From Spirochaetaceae bacterium (lineage in GTDB: Bacteria > Spirochaetota > Spirochaetia > Treponematales > Treponemataceae), in NCBI GenBank assembly GCA_017622135.1, contig JAGARR010000043.1, positions 1 through 42,403 on the forward strand: 42,403 nt of DNA, read 5' to 3'. A model generated the notes under the pieces. It was not told where the DNA came from. It ran no database searches and saw only the letters and a program-made list of their open reading frames with translations. Position numbers and translations under genes: made by a program. The first letter of the stretch is position 1. Each line of letters begins with the position of its first letter. Positions 32,442 through 41,608 of the stretch are shown here, piece by piece.

Positions 32442-34319
32442 TTATACCTTGAATTGTTCTATGCGGATGGAAATGTCCTTGATGGTGTTCTGCATCCGTT
32501 CGCTGATTTCCGACAAGATTTGTCCCCGCTCAAAAATCTTCTGGGCTTCTGTATTCATGTCGTTCATGCTGGAATCCATCTGGTCTGCAGCCACCTGTAG
32601 GTTCTTCACCTCATCCAGGATGAGTCTGTTGCCCATGGTCATTTCGGTGGAGGCGGTCCGAACCTCTAGGGTGCTGTTGTTCATGGAGTGGAGGGCGGTG
32701 GCGACCTGCTGGGAACCAGCGGCCTGTTCCTCCATGGCTCCCTTGATCTGCACTACCAGCAGGTTGGTTTCCTGAATCCTGTTGGAGACGGAATTGAAGT
32801 TTTTGCTGGATTCCTCGGATACGGAAACCATCTCCTCGATGGCTGAGTGAATCTTGGTGAGCTGGGTACCGATGTTCCAGGACTGCTCGGAGGAGGTTTC
32901 CGAAAGCTTGCGGATCTCGTCGGCAACAACGCTGAAGCCCCGTCCAGCGTCGCCGGCGTGGGCTGCCTCAATGGCGGCGTTCATGGCCAGCATGTTCGTC
33001 TGCTCGGCGATGGATGCGATGACGGCGTTGGCCTCATGGAGCATCTGGGACTGCTGCTCAATCTCCACAATGCGCTGGTTCACATCTTCCTGCTTCTCGT
33101 TTCCAATTTGGATTTCTTGTGATAGGGTTTGAAAGAGTGCGGCCATCTTTTCAATGGAGCTGGTGACGGCAGTGATGTTGGCCAGCATCTCCTCGATGGA
33201 GGCGGAGGCCTCGGTGACTTCTGCAGCCTGGTTCTGGATCATGCGTTCCAGAGACTGGATATTTGAGGAAATCTGGTTTACCGTTCCAGCTGTCTCTGAC
33301 ACGCTTTCAGCCTGTCTGCCCATCTGGTTGCGGACCTGGTTGATGTGTGAGGAGATCTGGTTGATGGCCTCTACCGTCTCGAAGGTGCTGCTGCTGAGCT
33401 GGTGACCTACAGACTCAAGGTGGATTTTGGAACGCTTGATGTCTCCCACTGTTCCCTGGAGCTTTTCGGTAAAGCTATTGAAGCCTTGGGTGATGGAATT
33501 CATCTCCTTGAAGGACTTGAAGTCAAGGCGCTTGGTAAGGTCGGCACTTCCTTCAGTCAGGTCGTAGATATTGGCGTCAAGGATTTTGAGGGGCTTTACG
33601 GCAATCTTCAGGATGACGATGCTGATGATGATGGCGGCCACCACCAGCATGGTGGTGCTGCTGAGGGTCATGGTCAGGAGCATGGATTGAATAGCGGCCT
33701 CATTCCCTTGCTCCGCAATGAGAATTTGCTTGTCCATGTCGTCAACATAGTTGCCGGTGGAGATGGCCCAGCCCCAGGGGGCAAAATAACCGGAGTAGGC
33801 CAGCTTGGGAGCGACGGTAACGCCGTCTGCCTTGGTGAAATAGAAGGAATTGAAGCCGCTCTGCTCTGGTCCAAGGCACTCCTCGATGATGGACTGGACA
33901 ATCATGACGCCGTTCTGGTCCTCGAGGGTATAGCGATTCTGTCCTTCGTTGTGGGGGAGGATGGGATGCATCACCAGAATGTAGTCCTTGTCATCTATCC
34001 AGAAATACCCGGAGTGATCGCTGCGGTATCTCATGGTACGGATGATTTCCTTGCCCCGGGACTGTGCCTCCTCCGTAGTGAGGATGCCATCCAATTCCTG
34101 CTGGTGGAGAGATTGGAGGATGGACAGTGCCACCTGTACCTGAGACTTGATTTCCGTCCGATAACCGTCGTACATGGCAGCTTCGTAGTTCAAATTGGTG
34201 ATATGGTGAAGGTCTTTGATGTGGTAGGTCGCCACACCGCCCACACTACAGACGATGACAACGGCAATTACAATGCTTGTAATGACAAGAACCGTGCTGA
34301 GGGATGTGGACTTTTTCAT
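32442..34319 (-). CDS. Methyl-accepting chemotaxis protein with Cache sensor
   Basis: A 625-residue receptor. Helix 1 ([20 protein letters not shown]) precedes a periplasmic single Cache_2 domain ([34 protein letters not shown] and [19 protein letters not shown]), which binds small organic acids in known members. A second helix ([19 protein letters not shown]) and a HAMP-like segment lead to the signalling domain with [20 protein letters not shown]. The start at ATG 34319 has AGGATGG upstream; 34328 is an alternative. Shares the terminator with tRNA-Thr. Confidence 0.95.
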   Translation of the reverse strand: MKKSTSLSTVLVITSIVIAVVIVCSVGGVATYHIKDLHHITNLNYEAAMYDGYRTEIKSQVQVALSILQSLHQQELDGILTTEEAQSRGKEIIRTMRYRSDHSGYFWIDDKDYILVMHPILPHNEGQNRYTLEDQNGVMIVQSIIEECLGPEQSGFNSFYFTKADGVTVAPKLAYSGYFAPWGWAISTGNYVDDMDKQILIAEQGNEAAIQSMLLTMTLSSTTMLVVAAIIISIVILKIAVKPLKILDANIYDLTEGSADLTKRLDFKSFKEMNSITQGFNSFTEKLQGTVGDIKRSKIHLESVGHQLSSSTFETVEAINQISSHINQVRNQMGRQAESVSETAGTVNQISSNIQSLERMIQNQAAEVTEASASIEEMLANITAVTSSIEKMAALFQTLSQEIQIGNEKQEDVNQRIVEIEQQSQMLHEANAVIASIAEQTNMLAMNAAIEAAHAGDAGRGFSVVADEIRKLSETSSEQSWNIGTQLTKIHSAIEEMVSVSEESSKNFNSVSNRIQETNLLVVQIKGAMEEQAAGSQQVATALHSMNNSTLEVRTASTEMTMGNRLILDEVKNLQVAADQMDSSMNDMNTEAQKIFERGQILSEISERMQNTIKDISIRIEQFKV

Positions 34320-34407
34320 ATTGACCATCCTAATTGTGAATATAATAAAGTATAACATTGAACAGGAATTGTAGCAAGAAATATTTCCATAACGAGAGAT
34401 TTTGGGC

Positions 34408-34413
34408 TATACT
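34408..34413 (+). promoter_or_regulatory. -10 element of the radical SAM gene, leaderless start
   Basis: TATACT ends six bases before the ATG at 34420, and a TTTCCA lies about 18 bp upstream. No Shine-Dalgarno is present. Confidence 0.5.
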
Positions 34414-34419
34414 TGGCCC

Positions 34420-36801
34420 ATGACTTCCCGTACCGACATCCTTATCCTCCAGCCTCCCCTGGTGCAGCTGAACACGGTGTATCCTGCCGGAGCTTACCTC
34501 AAGTCCTTTTTCTCCCAGCTGAAGAAGGACTGTCCCCAGTGGAGCCTGGGGCACATCCGCTGGGTGGACTGCTGCAACCGCCTGTTCCACCGTATATTTT
34601 GCCGGCAGGGTCTGACCCATATCTTTTCTGCCACGGAAAAGCAGGCCCTAGCCCAGGCGGAGCAGTGGGAACAGGCTGGTCGTCATGAGGAAGCCTTCAA
34701 TGTGCGGCGGTATTTGAGCCAACAGGAGGACTGGATCCGCTGGATTGACGCTATCGTCGCCATAGTGCAGGGACAGGGACGGGAGCTTTGCCATGCATTC
34801 GTGGCCTCGCCGGCAGTGCCTCGTGGCCAGCGGATGGAGAATTTCATGGCGGGGCTGGATGCCATGCCCACGGTGGATGAGGGGGTGATTCTGGCCTCCC
34901 TGGCCTTGGCAGACCTGGCGGACTATATTTCCGCCTTTTACGACACCTCCTTCCAGCTGGTGCGGTACGGCGAGTCTTTGGCCGCCAGCCACCGGGGATT
35001 TGAGGTGGTGGAGCAGGGGATGGAGGCACCGGTGCTGCGGGACTTCTATCAACCGGTGGTGGCAGATTTGGTACGGCAGGCAAGAGACCAATTGCAGGGA
35101 GATAGTCGGCTTCTGGTGTGTGTCAGCTGTCCCTTTCCCGGAACCTTGGCGGCGGCCCTGTACACCTGCCGCTACTTCAAGCAGGCGCTGGGAGGGCGGG
35201 CCTTTGTAGTGATGGGGGGCGGCTATGTGAACACGGAGCTGCGTCAGGTGCAGGAGCCAGCTCTGGCCGCCTATCTGGACGCGCTGAGCTATGACCGGGG
35301 CTATGGCTCCTACTGGGATTTTTTCCGCCGCCTGGAGAGGTTGGATGGGGCAGCGGGACGCTTTCCGCCTCAGGTGAAGCTGGAATCGGTGTACAAGCTT
35401 CGGTTTTTTGGCGGACAGGAGGACTCGTTCGCTGGTGGTAAAAAGGGAGCCGGTGGGTGGCAGGACTTTGTGGCGGCGGATGCCGGCAACTGGCGGCAGG
35501 AGGAATGGCGGGCGGTCCGCCGTTTGGAGGAGGGCTTCACCGCCTGCCTGATACCAGACTTTTCCGACATTGATCTGAGCCGCTACCCCCGGCTGGCGGA
35601 CAGCACCAATCCCATGCACCGCCTGTGGTCCGACGGAGCCTGGCTCAAGGCATATCTCGCCCACGGCTGCTACTGGCACCAGTGTGCCTTCTGCGACACC
35701 AGCCTGGACTATGTGTGCGGCTATCAGAAAACAAATGTACTGTCCCTCCATGACAGCCTCTATCGTCAGGCCTACAGCCAGGGGGCGGCAGGCATCCATC
35801 TGGTGGATGAGGCAGCTCCTCCCGGTGCACTGCGGGATTTTGCCTTGGCGAACCTGGAAAGGGAGCGACCTCTGGTATTTTGGGGCAACATCAGGTACGA
35901 GAAGGTCTTTACCCGTGACCTGGCAGACCTTCTTTCCCATGGTGGATTGCGGGCGGTGTCCGGGGGAATTGAGATTGCCAGCGGCACGGGGCTGGATGCG
36001 GTTCACAAGGGTACCGACCTGGACAGCATCGTGTCTGCCTGTGCCGCCTTCAAGGAGGCTGGAATCCTGATCCATGCTTATATGATCTACGGCTATTGGA
36101 TGGAGACGCCCCAGCTGCTCATTGACTCCATGGAAACCTTGCGTCAGCTCTTTGACGCTGGTCTTTTGGACAGCGCCTTCTGGCACAAATTCGTGCTGAC
36201 CCGCCATTCACGGGTGTTCCAGGAGTGGCGGCAGGGCATGCACCCGGAGCTGGTTCCTTTGGACTGGCAGCAGGGCGCGGACAGCATCTTTGCCACCAAC
36301 GACCTGCGGTTCCAGGGTGAGGAAAAAAGCCGCCGCTACGGAGGGCCGCTGAATGCCGCCCTGTCTGCCTGGATGCTGGGGCAGAATCTGGAGCGGCCGG
36401 TGCAGAAGTGGTTTCCCTTCCCCATGCCCCGTCCCTCAGTGTCGTCTCGGCTGGTGGAGGAGTCCATTGCCCGCTACGAGGCTCGCCGGGATGAAGCCTT
36501 CCGGGACTGGAAGTATTTTTCCTGCCATCAGGATGATTACTGCTGGCTGGGAGGACGCCCCTTCGTGAAGGCTGGCAAGTCGGGATTTCAGCTGTGCTGG
36601 ACCTACATGGGTGAGCTGCTTGAGGCGAGCCTGCCTGCTGGAACAGGTCGGCAAGCGGCAGAAGCGTGTGCCCGGTGGATGCAGGGGTTGCGGGTGGGAG
36701 CTGGTAGGTCAGGGGACACTGGTGGAGAAGGGGAGCTGCCTGGAGTGGTGAAATCAGTGTATCGTCATCTGAGAACCGGGGGCTTGTGTCGGGTACGGTG
36801 A
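34420..36801 (+). CDS. B12-binding-domain radical SAM protein
   Basis: A protein of about 793 residues. The N-terminus (ILILQPPLVQLNTVYPAGAYL) and the segment LVCVSCPFPGTLAAALY...FVVMGGGY resemble a cobalamin-binding-like fold without the DxHxxG motif. The iron-sulphur motif is GCYWHQCAFCD, spaced C-x4-C-x2-C rather than the classic C-x3-C-x2-C. Further radical SAM blocks are FWGNIRYEKVF, VSGGIEIASGTGLDAVHKG and AYMIYGYWMETPQ. The reaction is unknown; anaerobe homologues of this size are mostly uncharacterised. ATG 34420 is chosen because the -10 ends six bases earlier. The last codons are formed by the first unit of the 39-bp repeat. Confidence 0.85.
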   Translation: MTSRTDILILQPPLVQLNTVYPAGAYLKSFFSQLKKDCPQWSLGHIRWVDCCNRLFHRIFCRQGLTHIFSATEKQALAQAEQWEQAGRHEEAFNVRRYLSQQEDWIRWIDAIVAIVQGQGRELCHAFVASPAVPRGQRMENFMAGLDAMPTVDEGVILASLALADLADYISAFYDTSFQLVRYGESLAASHRGFEVVEQGMEAPVLRDFYQPVVADLVRQARDQLQGDSRLLVCVSCPFPGTLAAALYTCRYFKQALGGRAFVVMGGGYVNTELRQVQEPALAAYLDALSYDRGYGSYWDFFRRLERLDGAAGRFPPQVKLESVYKLRFFGGQEDSFAGGKKGAGGWQDFVAADAGNWRQEEWRAVRRLEEGFTACLIPDFSDIDLSRYPRLADSTNPMHRLWSDGAWLKAYLAHGCYWHQCAFCDTSLDYVCGYQKTNVLSLHDSLYRQAYSQGAAGIHLVDEAAPPGALRDFALANLERERPLVFWGNIRYEKVFTRDLADLLSHGGLRAVSGGIEIASGTGLDAVHKGTDLDSIVSACAAFKEAGILIHAYMIYGYWMETPQLLIDSMETLRQLFDAGLLDSAFWHKFVLTRHSRVFQEWRQGMHPELVPLDWQQGADSIFATNDLRFQGEEKSRRYGGPLNAALSAWMLGQNLERPVQKWFPFPMPRPSVSSRLVEESIARYEARRDEAFRDWKYFSCHQDDYCWLGGRPFVKAGKSGFQLCWTYMGELLEASLPAGTGRQAAEACARWMQGLRVGAGRSGDTGGEGELPGVVKSVYRHLRTGGLCRVR

Positions 36802-36911
36802 GGGATAGTCCACAAGCCGGGCTTGTGTCGGGTACGGTGAGGGATAGTCCACAAGCCGGGCTTGTGTCGGATACGGTAGATGGATAATCACAAACCTGGC
36901 TTGTGTCGGGT
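36780..36911. repeat. 39-bp hairpin tandem repeat, three copies plus a partial
   Basis: Units at 36780-36818 and 36819-36857 are identical; a diverged 40-bp unit follows at 36858-36897 and a partial at 36898-36911. Each unit starts GGGCTTGTG and ends CACAAGCC, so each folds into a hairpin with an 8-bp stem. The radical SAM stop codon lies inside unit 1. Confidence 0.9.
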
Positions 36912-36913
36912 GG

Positions 36914-36957
36914 AAAAAAATGACCCCGGAGCTGGTTTGAGGAAACCTGTTCCGGGG
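36914..36957 (-). terminator. Terminator of the small membrane protein gene
   Basis: CCCCGGA (36924-36930) pairs with TCCGGGG (36951-36957) and GGTTT with AAACC inside. On the minus strand a T7 run follows. Confidence 0.8.
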
Positions 36958-36995
36958 CCTTGCCGTTTTGCACGGTGGCAGGTTTGTGGGATGGC

Positions 36996-37406
36996 TTATC
37001 TGCCGGTGAGGTAGCCCACCAGTCCGACAACCCAGCCAGCCAGCACCACGTAGAAGCCGATGTAGACGTGCTTCAGGAAGCCCTTTGCAATAACCTTGTA
37101 GATGGCATTGTCGTTGAAGCCGATGACCAGGATAACGCCACCTGCGATGGATGCCACCAAGGCCACCAGCTGCAGCGTCTTCCTGTTCTTTACGTTCAGG
37201 AAGTTCAGGACTACGCCTGCCGCTGCACCCACAAGAATCAGCAGTCCACCGATGGTGACAAAGCCGAAATTATCAAAATTCAGAAAGTCCAGTCCGTTGG
37301 GCTCAATAGGACCAGCCTTGAACATGGGGCAGAAGAATCCCACCACCACCAACGCCATTCCAATGAGATACAACATCCCTGTAGACATCTTTTTTTTCTT
37401 TGCCAT
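36996..37406 (-). CDS. Four-helix membrane protein of unknown function
   Basis: A 136-residue integral membrane protein with helices at about 10-27 (GMLYLIGMALVVVGFF), 48-70 (FVTIGGLLILVGAAAGVVLNF), 78-97 (LQLVALVASIAGGVILVIGF) and 113-134 (VYIGFYVVLAGWVVGLVGYL). The N-terminus is positively charged (AKKKK). AAAGGAG is eight bases before the ATG. It stands alone with its own terminator. No family is recognised. Confidence 0.75.
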   Translation of the reverse strand: MAKKKKMSTGMLYLIGMALVVVGFFCPMFKAGPIEPNGLDFLNFDNFGFVTIGGLLILVGAAAGVVLNFLNVKNRKTLQLVALVASIAGGVILVIGFNDNAIYKVIAKGFLKHVYIGFYVVLAGWVVGLVGYLTGR

Positions 37407-37607
37407 AAATCACTCCTTTAAATCAATTGGTAAGGTCAGTATACCACAAATCGGGTCAATTGGGAAATCCCAGTTTCTGGACTGGAGGGCGGTTCCTGTG
37501 ACGATACCCTTCATTGGTGCCGAGGGTACTGCCCTGTCCCTTGAGACGTAGCAAGGGAGCGCACAATTACAGTATCAGAACACCATGTCCCACTGCTTGC
37601 GGCGGAG

Positions 37608-37636
37608 TTGGTGATTTTTTTCTCAAAAAATAGTAT
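37608..37636 (+). promoter_or_regulatory. Promoter of the ZIP transporter gene
   Basis: TTGGTG (37608-37613), a 17-bp A/T-rich spacer and TAGTAT (37631-37636) end nine bases before the ATG. The leader would be zero to three bases and no Shine-Dalgarno is present. Confidence 0.5.
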
Positions 37637-37645
37637 GCTTGAGAT

Positions 37646-38470
37646 ATGAATTCGGTTATTTTTGCCTTTCTGCTGACCCTCTTCGCCGGTCTTGCCACTG
37701 GAATCGGAAGCCTGCTGGCACTGCTGACCAAGCGGACCAATACGAAATTTCTCTCCGTCTCCCTGGGTTTTTCCGCCGGGGTGATGATCTATGTCTCCAT
37801 GATCGAGATTTTCGTCAAGGCACGGGAATCCCTGGTGGCGGTGCTGGGTGAGAAGGGGGGAAGCTGGCTCACCGTGGTTGGATTTTTTGCCGGCATGATG
37901 GTGATTGCCCTCATCGACCGATTCATTCCTGAGGGGGACAATCCCCATGAGATAAAGCGAGTGGAGTGCTACATCGACGAGAACGGCAACGAGGTGTGCC
38001 CGCTCCCCTCCAGGGAGTCAAAGCTGCTGCGGACGGGGCTTTTCACCGCCCTGGCCATTGCCATCCATAATTTCCCTGAGGGACTGGCCACCTTCATCTC
38101 TGGAATGCAGGAACCTACCCTGGCCATTCCCATTGCGGTGGCCATTGCCATCCACAACATCCCGGAGGGCATCGCCGTGTCCATCCCCGTGTTCTTTTCT
38201 ACTGGTAGTAAGAAGAAGGCCTTTGTCTACTCCTTCCTGTCGGGCCTGAGCGAGCCTCTGGGGGCGGTGGTGGGCTTCACTCTGCTGCGGACCTTTGTAA
38301 ACGACCTGACCTTCGGTGTGGTGTTCTCCATGGTGGCGGGGATCATGGTGTTCATCTCCCTGGACGAGCTTTTGCCCTCCGCCCGAGAATACGGAGAGGC
38401 CCACCTTTCCATCTATGGATTGATTTCCGGCATGATGGTGATGGCCGTGAGCCTGCTGCTGTTCATGTAA
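37646..38470 (+). CDS. zupT: ZIP-family zinc transporter ZupT
   Basis: A 274-residue metal importer with eight predicted helices. The metal-site motifs are both present: HNFPEGLATF in helix 4 and HNIPEGIAVSIP in helix 5, as in ZupT. The cytoplasmic loop between helices 3 and 4 holds Asp, Glu and Cys residues (VECYIDENGNEVCP). It would bring Zn2+ and possibly Fe2+ or Mn2+ into the cell. No metal regulator is adjacent. A 215-bp stretch before it (37431-37645) holds no gene. Confidence 0.95.
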   Translation: MNSVIFAFLLTLFAGLATGIGSLLALLTKRTNTKFLSVSLGFSAGVMIYVSMIEIFVKARESLVAVLGEKGGSWLTVVGFFAGMMVIALIDRFIPEGDNPHEIKRVECYIDENGNEVCPLPSRESKLLRTGLFTALAIAIHNFPEGLATFISGMQEPTLAIPIAVAIAIHNIPEGIAVSIPVFFSTGSKKKAFVYSFLSGLSEPLGAVVGFTLLRTFVNDLTFGVVFSMVAGIMVFISLDELLPSAREYGEAHLSIYGLISGMMVMAVSLLLFM

Positions 38471-38578
38471 TATTGTTAAAAATATGCAAAATCAAGTATT
38501 GTTTGCGAAAAATACTTCCAGATGTTAAGAAAATCAGTATACTACTGATGATTTCATACTGTCCTACTAGGAGTTGCC

Positions 38579-40159
38579 ATGTCCACCACCTTGATTCTGA
38601 TTTTCGGCCTGCTGATTGTGGCGGGAACCTTTGCCTCAAAGATTAGCAACAAGTTCGGCCTGCCTGTGCTGCTGGTATTTCTCCTCATCGGAATGCTGGC
38701 GGGAACCGACGGCCTGAACCTCATCCAGCTGGACGACTACGCCATGACCAGAGACGTGGCCAACATCGCCCTGCTGTTCATCCTCTTTGACAGTGGCTTT
38801 AACACCAAGAAGGACAGCCTGAAAAAATATGCCGGCCCCTCCATCACCCTGGCAACCCTGGGGGTTGCCATCACTGCTGTGGCTTTGGGACTGCTGCTGC
38901 ACCTGCTGCTGAGGCTGGAGCTGCTGTACTCCCTGCTGATTGGAGCCATCATCTCCTCCACTGATGCCGCCGCTGTCATGAACATCATGCGGGAGCGGCC
39001 AGTGAAGGAGCACGTCTCCTCCACTTTGGAAATTGAGTCCGCCGCCAACGACCCCATGGCCATCCTCCTGACCACCTTTATGGTGAACATGGTGCTCCAG
39101 GGAGGCATTCCTGCTCCCGCCGAATTCGGGGTGCTGGTGGCCCAGCTGCTGTGGCAGTTTGGCGGCGGCATTTTGGTGGCCCTGGTGCTGAGCCGGGTGG
39201 CCATCTGGCTGTTCAACCGGTTCCGCAGCGCCAACCAGTCCATGTACTATGTGCTCTACGTGGGAACGGTGCTGTCTATCTTCGGCGTGGCGGACCTCAT
39301 CAAGGCTAACGGTACTATAGCCGTCTTCTTCGCCGGCTTCTGGATGGGCAACGGCAAGTTCGTGTTCAAGCGGGGACTGAGCCACTTTATCTCCGGCATC
39401 TCCACCTTTGCCAACATGGTGGTCTTCCTCCTGCTGGGACTGCTGGTGGTGCCCAAGAGCATGGTGAGCGTCTGGGGCCCCGGCCTGATTCTGGCCGCCG
39501 TGCTGATTTTTGTGGCCCGCCCTCTGACGGTGTGGCTGTGCACCCTCTTCTTCAAGTTCTCCACAAGGGACCGGCTGTTTATCTCCTGGGGCGGCCTGAA
39601 GGGTGCGGTTCCCATCATCCTGGCCACCTATCCCGCTGCCGCCGGTCTGGACGGGGACGGCATGATTTTCAACATCGTATTCTTTGTGGTGGCCCTGTCC
39701 TGCCTCCTGCAGGGCGGCACCCTTTCCTTCCTTGCCAGCAAGCTTGGCCTTTCCATCCCGCCGAAGGTCCACTCTCCCTATTCGCTGGAGCTCTTTGCCC
39801 TGGACCACACGGACATTGACGTGGTGGACACCCTGATTCACGAAGAGAGTCCCCTGGTGGGAAAGCGGCTCATGGACCTGCAGCTGCCCCACTCCATGGT
39901 GATTTCCTCCATCGTGCGTCACGGCAAGCTGGTATCACCCCGTGGGGCTACCGTGCTGGAGAACAACGACATCGTGTTCTTCATGGGAAACCGGCGGGAG
40001 GTGGAGCAGGTCATCCTCTCCGGTGGGGCGGAGATTTTGGTGGAGGGTGCTGCCTGCATGCTGCCGGTAGAGCATGAGCCTAAGGAAGTGGTGGATGAGG
40101 CTATGGCCATTGAATGCGAAGGTATGAATCTGGAATGTGAGCGTGTGACTCTGGAGTAG
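38579..40159 (+). CDS. Potassium/proton antiporter, CvrA/NhaP2 type (CPA1)
   Basis: A 526-residue cation/proton antiporter. Residues 1-390 hold about twelve helices with the CPA signatures LLFILFDSGF and IISSTDAAAV and the ND pair in SAANDPMAILL. A C-terminal cytoplasmic RCK_C (TrkA_C) domain (about 400-480: ESPLVGKRLMDLQLPHSMVI...NDIVFFMGNRREVEQV) marks the NhaP2/CvrA group. The last 40 residues are acidic. TAGGAG is six bases before the ATG. Likely role is K+ efflux and pH or volume balance. Confidence 0.92.
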   Translation: MSTTLILIFGLLIVAGTFASKISNKFGLPVLLVFLLIGMLAGTDGLNLIQLDDYAMTRDVANIALLFILFDSGFNTKKDSLKKYAGPSITLATLGVAITAVALGLLLHLLLRLELLYSLLIGAIISSTDAAAVMNIMRERPVKEHVSSTLEIESAANDPMAILLTTFMVNMVLQGGIPAPAEFGVLVAQLLWQFGGGILVALVLSRVAIWLFNRFRSANQSMYYVLYVGTVLSIFGVADLIKANGTIAVFFAGFWMGNGKFVFKRGLSHFISGISTFANMVVFLLLGLLVVPKSMVSVWGPGLILAAVLIFVARPLTVWLCTLFFKFSTRDRLFISWGGLKGAVPIILATYPAAAGLDGDGMIFNIVFFVVALSCLLQGGTLSFLASKLGLSIPPKVHSPYSLELFALDHTDIDVVDTLIHEESPLVGKRLMDLQLPHSMVISSIVRHGKLVSPRGATVLENNDIVFFMGNRREVEQVILSGGAEILVEGAACMLPVEHEPKEVVDEAMAIECEGMNLECERVTLE

Positions 40160-40218
40160 AAGGCTCTGTCCTAGGCCTTGAGTCGGAAAACGAGGGATGC
40201 CGAGGAACCGGCTGGACG

Positions 40219-40611
40219 TTACAGTATATCCTGCAAGGTGTAATGAGAAAATTCTTTGATGAAGGCCGAGAGGGCTGTCTTGGCGATGGCGGTGAGGGGA
40301 CAGCCCTGGGTAATCAGGGGACAGTCCTTGGATGAGAAGCAGTCCATGATACTCATATTTTCTTCGGTGGACTGAAGCACCGTGCCAAGGTTTATATCCT
40401 TTGGTTCCATACCAAGACGCAGCCCCCCGTTGCGCCCCTTTTGTGACTGGATGTAGCCGAGGTTTGCCAGCTTGTGAACCACCTTCTTCATGTGGTGGCC
40501 AGAGGCGTGTAGTTCCTGTGCTAGCTCCTCCACCGTGCAGAGGATGTGGGGTTTGTGTCCCAGATAAATCAATGCTCGGAAGGAATAATCCGAGAATTTT
40601 GACAATTGCAT
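40219..40611 (-). CDS. Rrf2-family regulator, NsrR-like
   Basis: A 130-residue winged-helix regulator. The HTH is at 24-48 (CTVEELAQELHASGHHMKKVVHKL). Three cysteines, C91-x5-C97-x6-C104, fit the iron-sulphur ligands of NsrR, the nitric oxide sensor, and GGLRLGMEP is the Rrf2 wing. AAGGAG is seven bases before the ATG, and TGTATACT upstream is a likely -10. It is divergent from a haemoglobin gene across a 172-bp AT-rich gap, which supports a nitric oxide role. IscR-type function is a less likely alternative. Confidence 0.9.
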   Translation of the reverse strand: MQLSKFSDYSFRALIYLGHKPHILCTVEELAQELHASGHHMKKVVHKLANLGYIQSQKGRNGGLRLGMEPKDINLGTVLQSTEENMSIMDCFSSKDCPLITQGCPLTAIAKTALSAFIKEFSHYTLQDIL

Positions 40612-40693
40612 CCAGTTTCTCCTTGCAATAATCAGATAAATTGAGTATACAAAAAAAGCGAAAGAAAATAAATAGAAATAATGTGTATATTAC

Positions 40694-40723
40694 TTGAACA
40701 TTAATTTGAAATATGATATGTTC
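40694..40723 (+). promoter_or_regulatory. Globin promoter with overlapping dyad, candidate NsrR operator
   Basis: TTGAAC (40694-40699), 17 bp and TATGTT (40717-40722) form the promoter. GAACAT (40696-40701) and ATGTTC (40718-40723) are inverted half-sites centred between them, so a dimer bound here would block both hexamers. Confidence 0.5.
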
Positions 40724-40783
40724 TGTACATGCAAGATTAGGTGACATCGGAAAATATCTGTCACCATGAAAGGAGTAATCATC

Positions 40784-41221
40784 ATGTTAGATGCAAAGAC
40801 AATTGAAATTGTAAAGAGTACTGTTCCTGCCCTCCGTGAGCATGGTTTGACCATCACCAAGACCTTTTACAAGAATATGTTCGAGAAGAATCCTGAGATC
40901 AAGCCCTTCTTCAACATGGCAAAGCAGGAGTCCGGTGCCCAGCCCAAGGCTCTCGCTATGACCGTACTGGCAGCTGCCGAGAACATCGAGGACTTGGGCA
41001 AGCTGATGCCCGCCGTTGAGAAGATTGCAAAGGTGCACTGTGACTGCATGGTGGTTCCCGAGCAGTATCCTATCATCGGAAAGCACCTGCTGGAGGCCAT
41101 CAAGGAAGTGCTGGGAGATGCCGCCACAGACGAGATTCTGGATGCCTGGGGCAAGGCATACGGTGTTATTGCCGACATCTTCATCGAGGCTGAGAAGAAG
41201 GAGTATGCCAGCAGGGCATAG
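40784..41221 (+). CDS. Single-domain haemoglobin (flavohaemoglobin-type globin)
   Basis: A 145-residue globin. Haem-pocket residues fall at the same numbers as in Vitreoscilla haemoglobin: Tyr29 (B10), Phe43 (CD1), Gln53 (E7), His85 (F8, iron ligand), Tyr95 and Glu137. There is no reductase domain. Two cysteines (86 and 88) follow the proximal His. Expected role is nitric oxide or oxygen handling. ATG 40784 follows AAAGGAG by eight bases; 40766 is rejected because it precedes that site. Control by the divergent NsrR-like protein is likely. The YbaN-type gene begins three bases after the stop. Confidence 0.93.
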   Translation: MLDAKTIEIVKSTVPALREHGLTITKTFYKNMFEKNPEIKPFFNMAKQESGAQPKALAMTVLAAAENIEDLGKLMPAVEKIAKVHCDCMVVPEQYPIIGKHLLEAIKEVLGDAATDEILDAWGKAYGVIADIFIEAEKKEYASRA

Positions 41222-41224
41222 GCT

Positions 41225-41596
41225 ATGCGAGTGCTCTTCTTTTGCTTGGCAGTGATTACGTTGGGTTTAGGCACCCTGGGCGTCTTTGTTCCCGTGCTGC
41301 CAACTACTCCCCTGGTGATGCTCAGCGCCTTTCTGTTCGGAAAGTCCTCTGAGCGATTTCACCGCTGGATTACCAGTACGAAAATCTACGAGAAGTATGC
41401 CAAGGATTTTGTGGAGAACAGATGCATGACCCTTGGAAGGAAGGTCTTCCTCCTTGCCCTTGCTTCCGTCATGCTGCTGTTTCCCCTCATTATGCTGGAC
41501 CTTGTGTGGAAACTGGTGATTGTGGGAGTGTACCTCTTTATGTACTACTACTTTATCTTCAAGATAAAGACGGTTCCCAAGGAAAGGAAGGACTGA
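41225..41596 (+). CDS. YbaN family (DUF454) inner-membrane protein
   Basis: A 123-residue membrane protein with helices at about 3-40 (two, split by LGVFVPVLPTTPLVML) and 73-112 (two). LGVFVPVLPTTPLVMLSAFLF and SSERFHRWI are the DUF454 signature. Function of the family is not established. Placement three bases after the globin gene, ahead of a shared terminator, implies cotranscription and so a link with the nitrosative stress response. Confidence 0.9.
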   Translation: MRVLFFCLAVITLGLGTLGVFVPVLPTTPLVMLSAFLFGKSSERFHRWITSTKIYEKYAKDFVENRCMTLGRKVFLLALASVMLLFPLIMLDLVWKLVIVGVYLFMYYYFIFKIKTVPKERKD

Positions 41597-41608
41597 ATTA
41601 CTAGTCTG

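Noticed and set aside
33402..34355. 317-codon plus-strand frame
   Set aside because: Antisense to the Cache chemoreceptor; no domain or ribosome site.
34648..36207. 519-codon open frame on the minus strand
   Set aside because: It lies wholly inside the radical SAM gene on the other strand. Its product is rich in His, Gln and Pro with no domain, which is typical of a GC-rich shadow frame.
38636..39922. 428-codon open frame on the minus strand
   Set aside because: Antisense shadow of the antiporter gene; translation is dominated by His, Gln and Gly and has no ribosome site.
40160..40218. Terminator between antiporter and Rrf2 genes
   Set aside because: Only a 5-bp AAGGC/GCCTT stem without a T run is visible.
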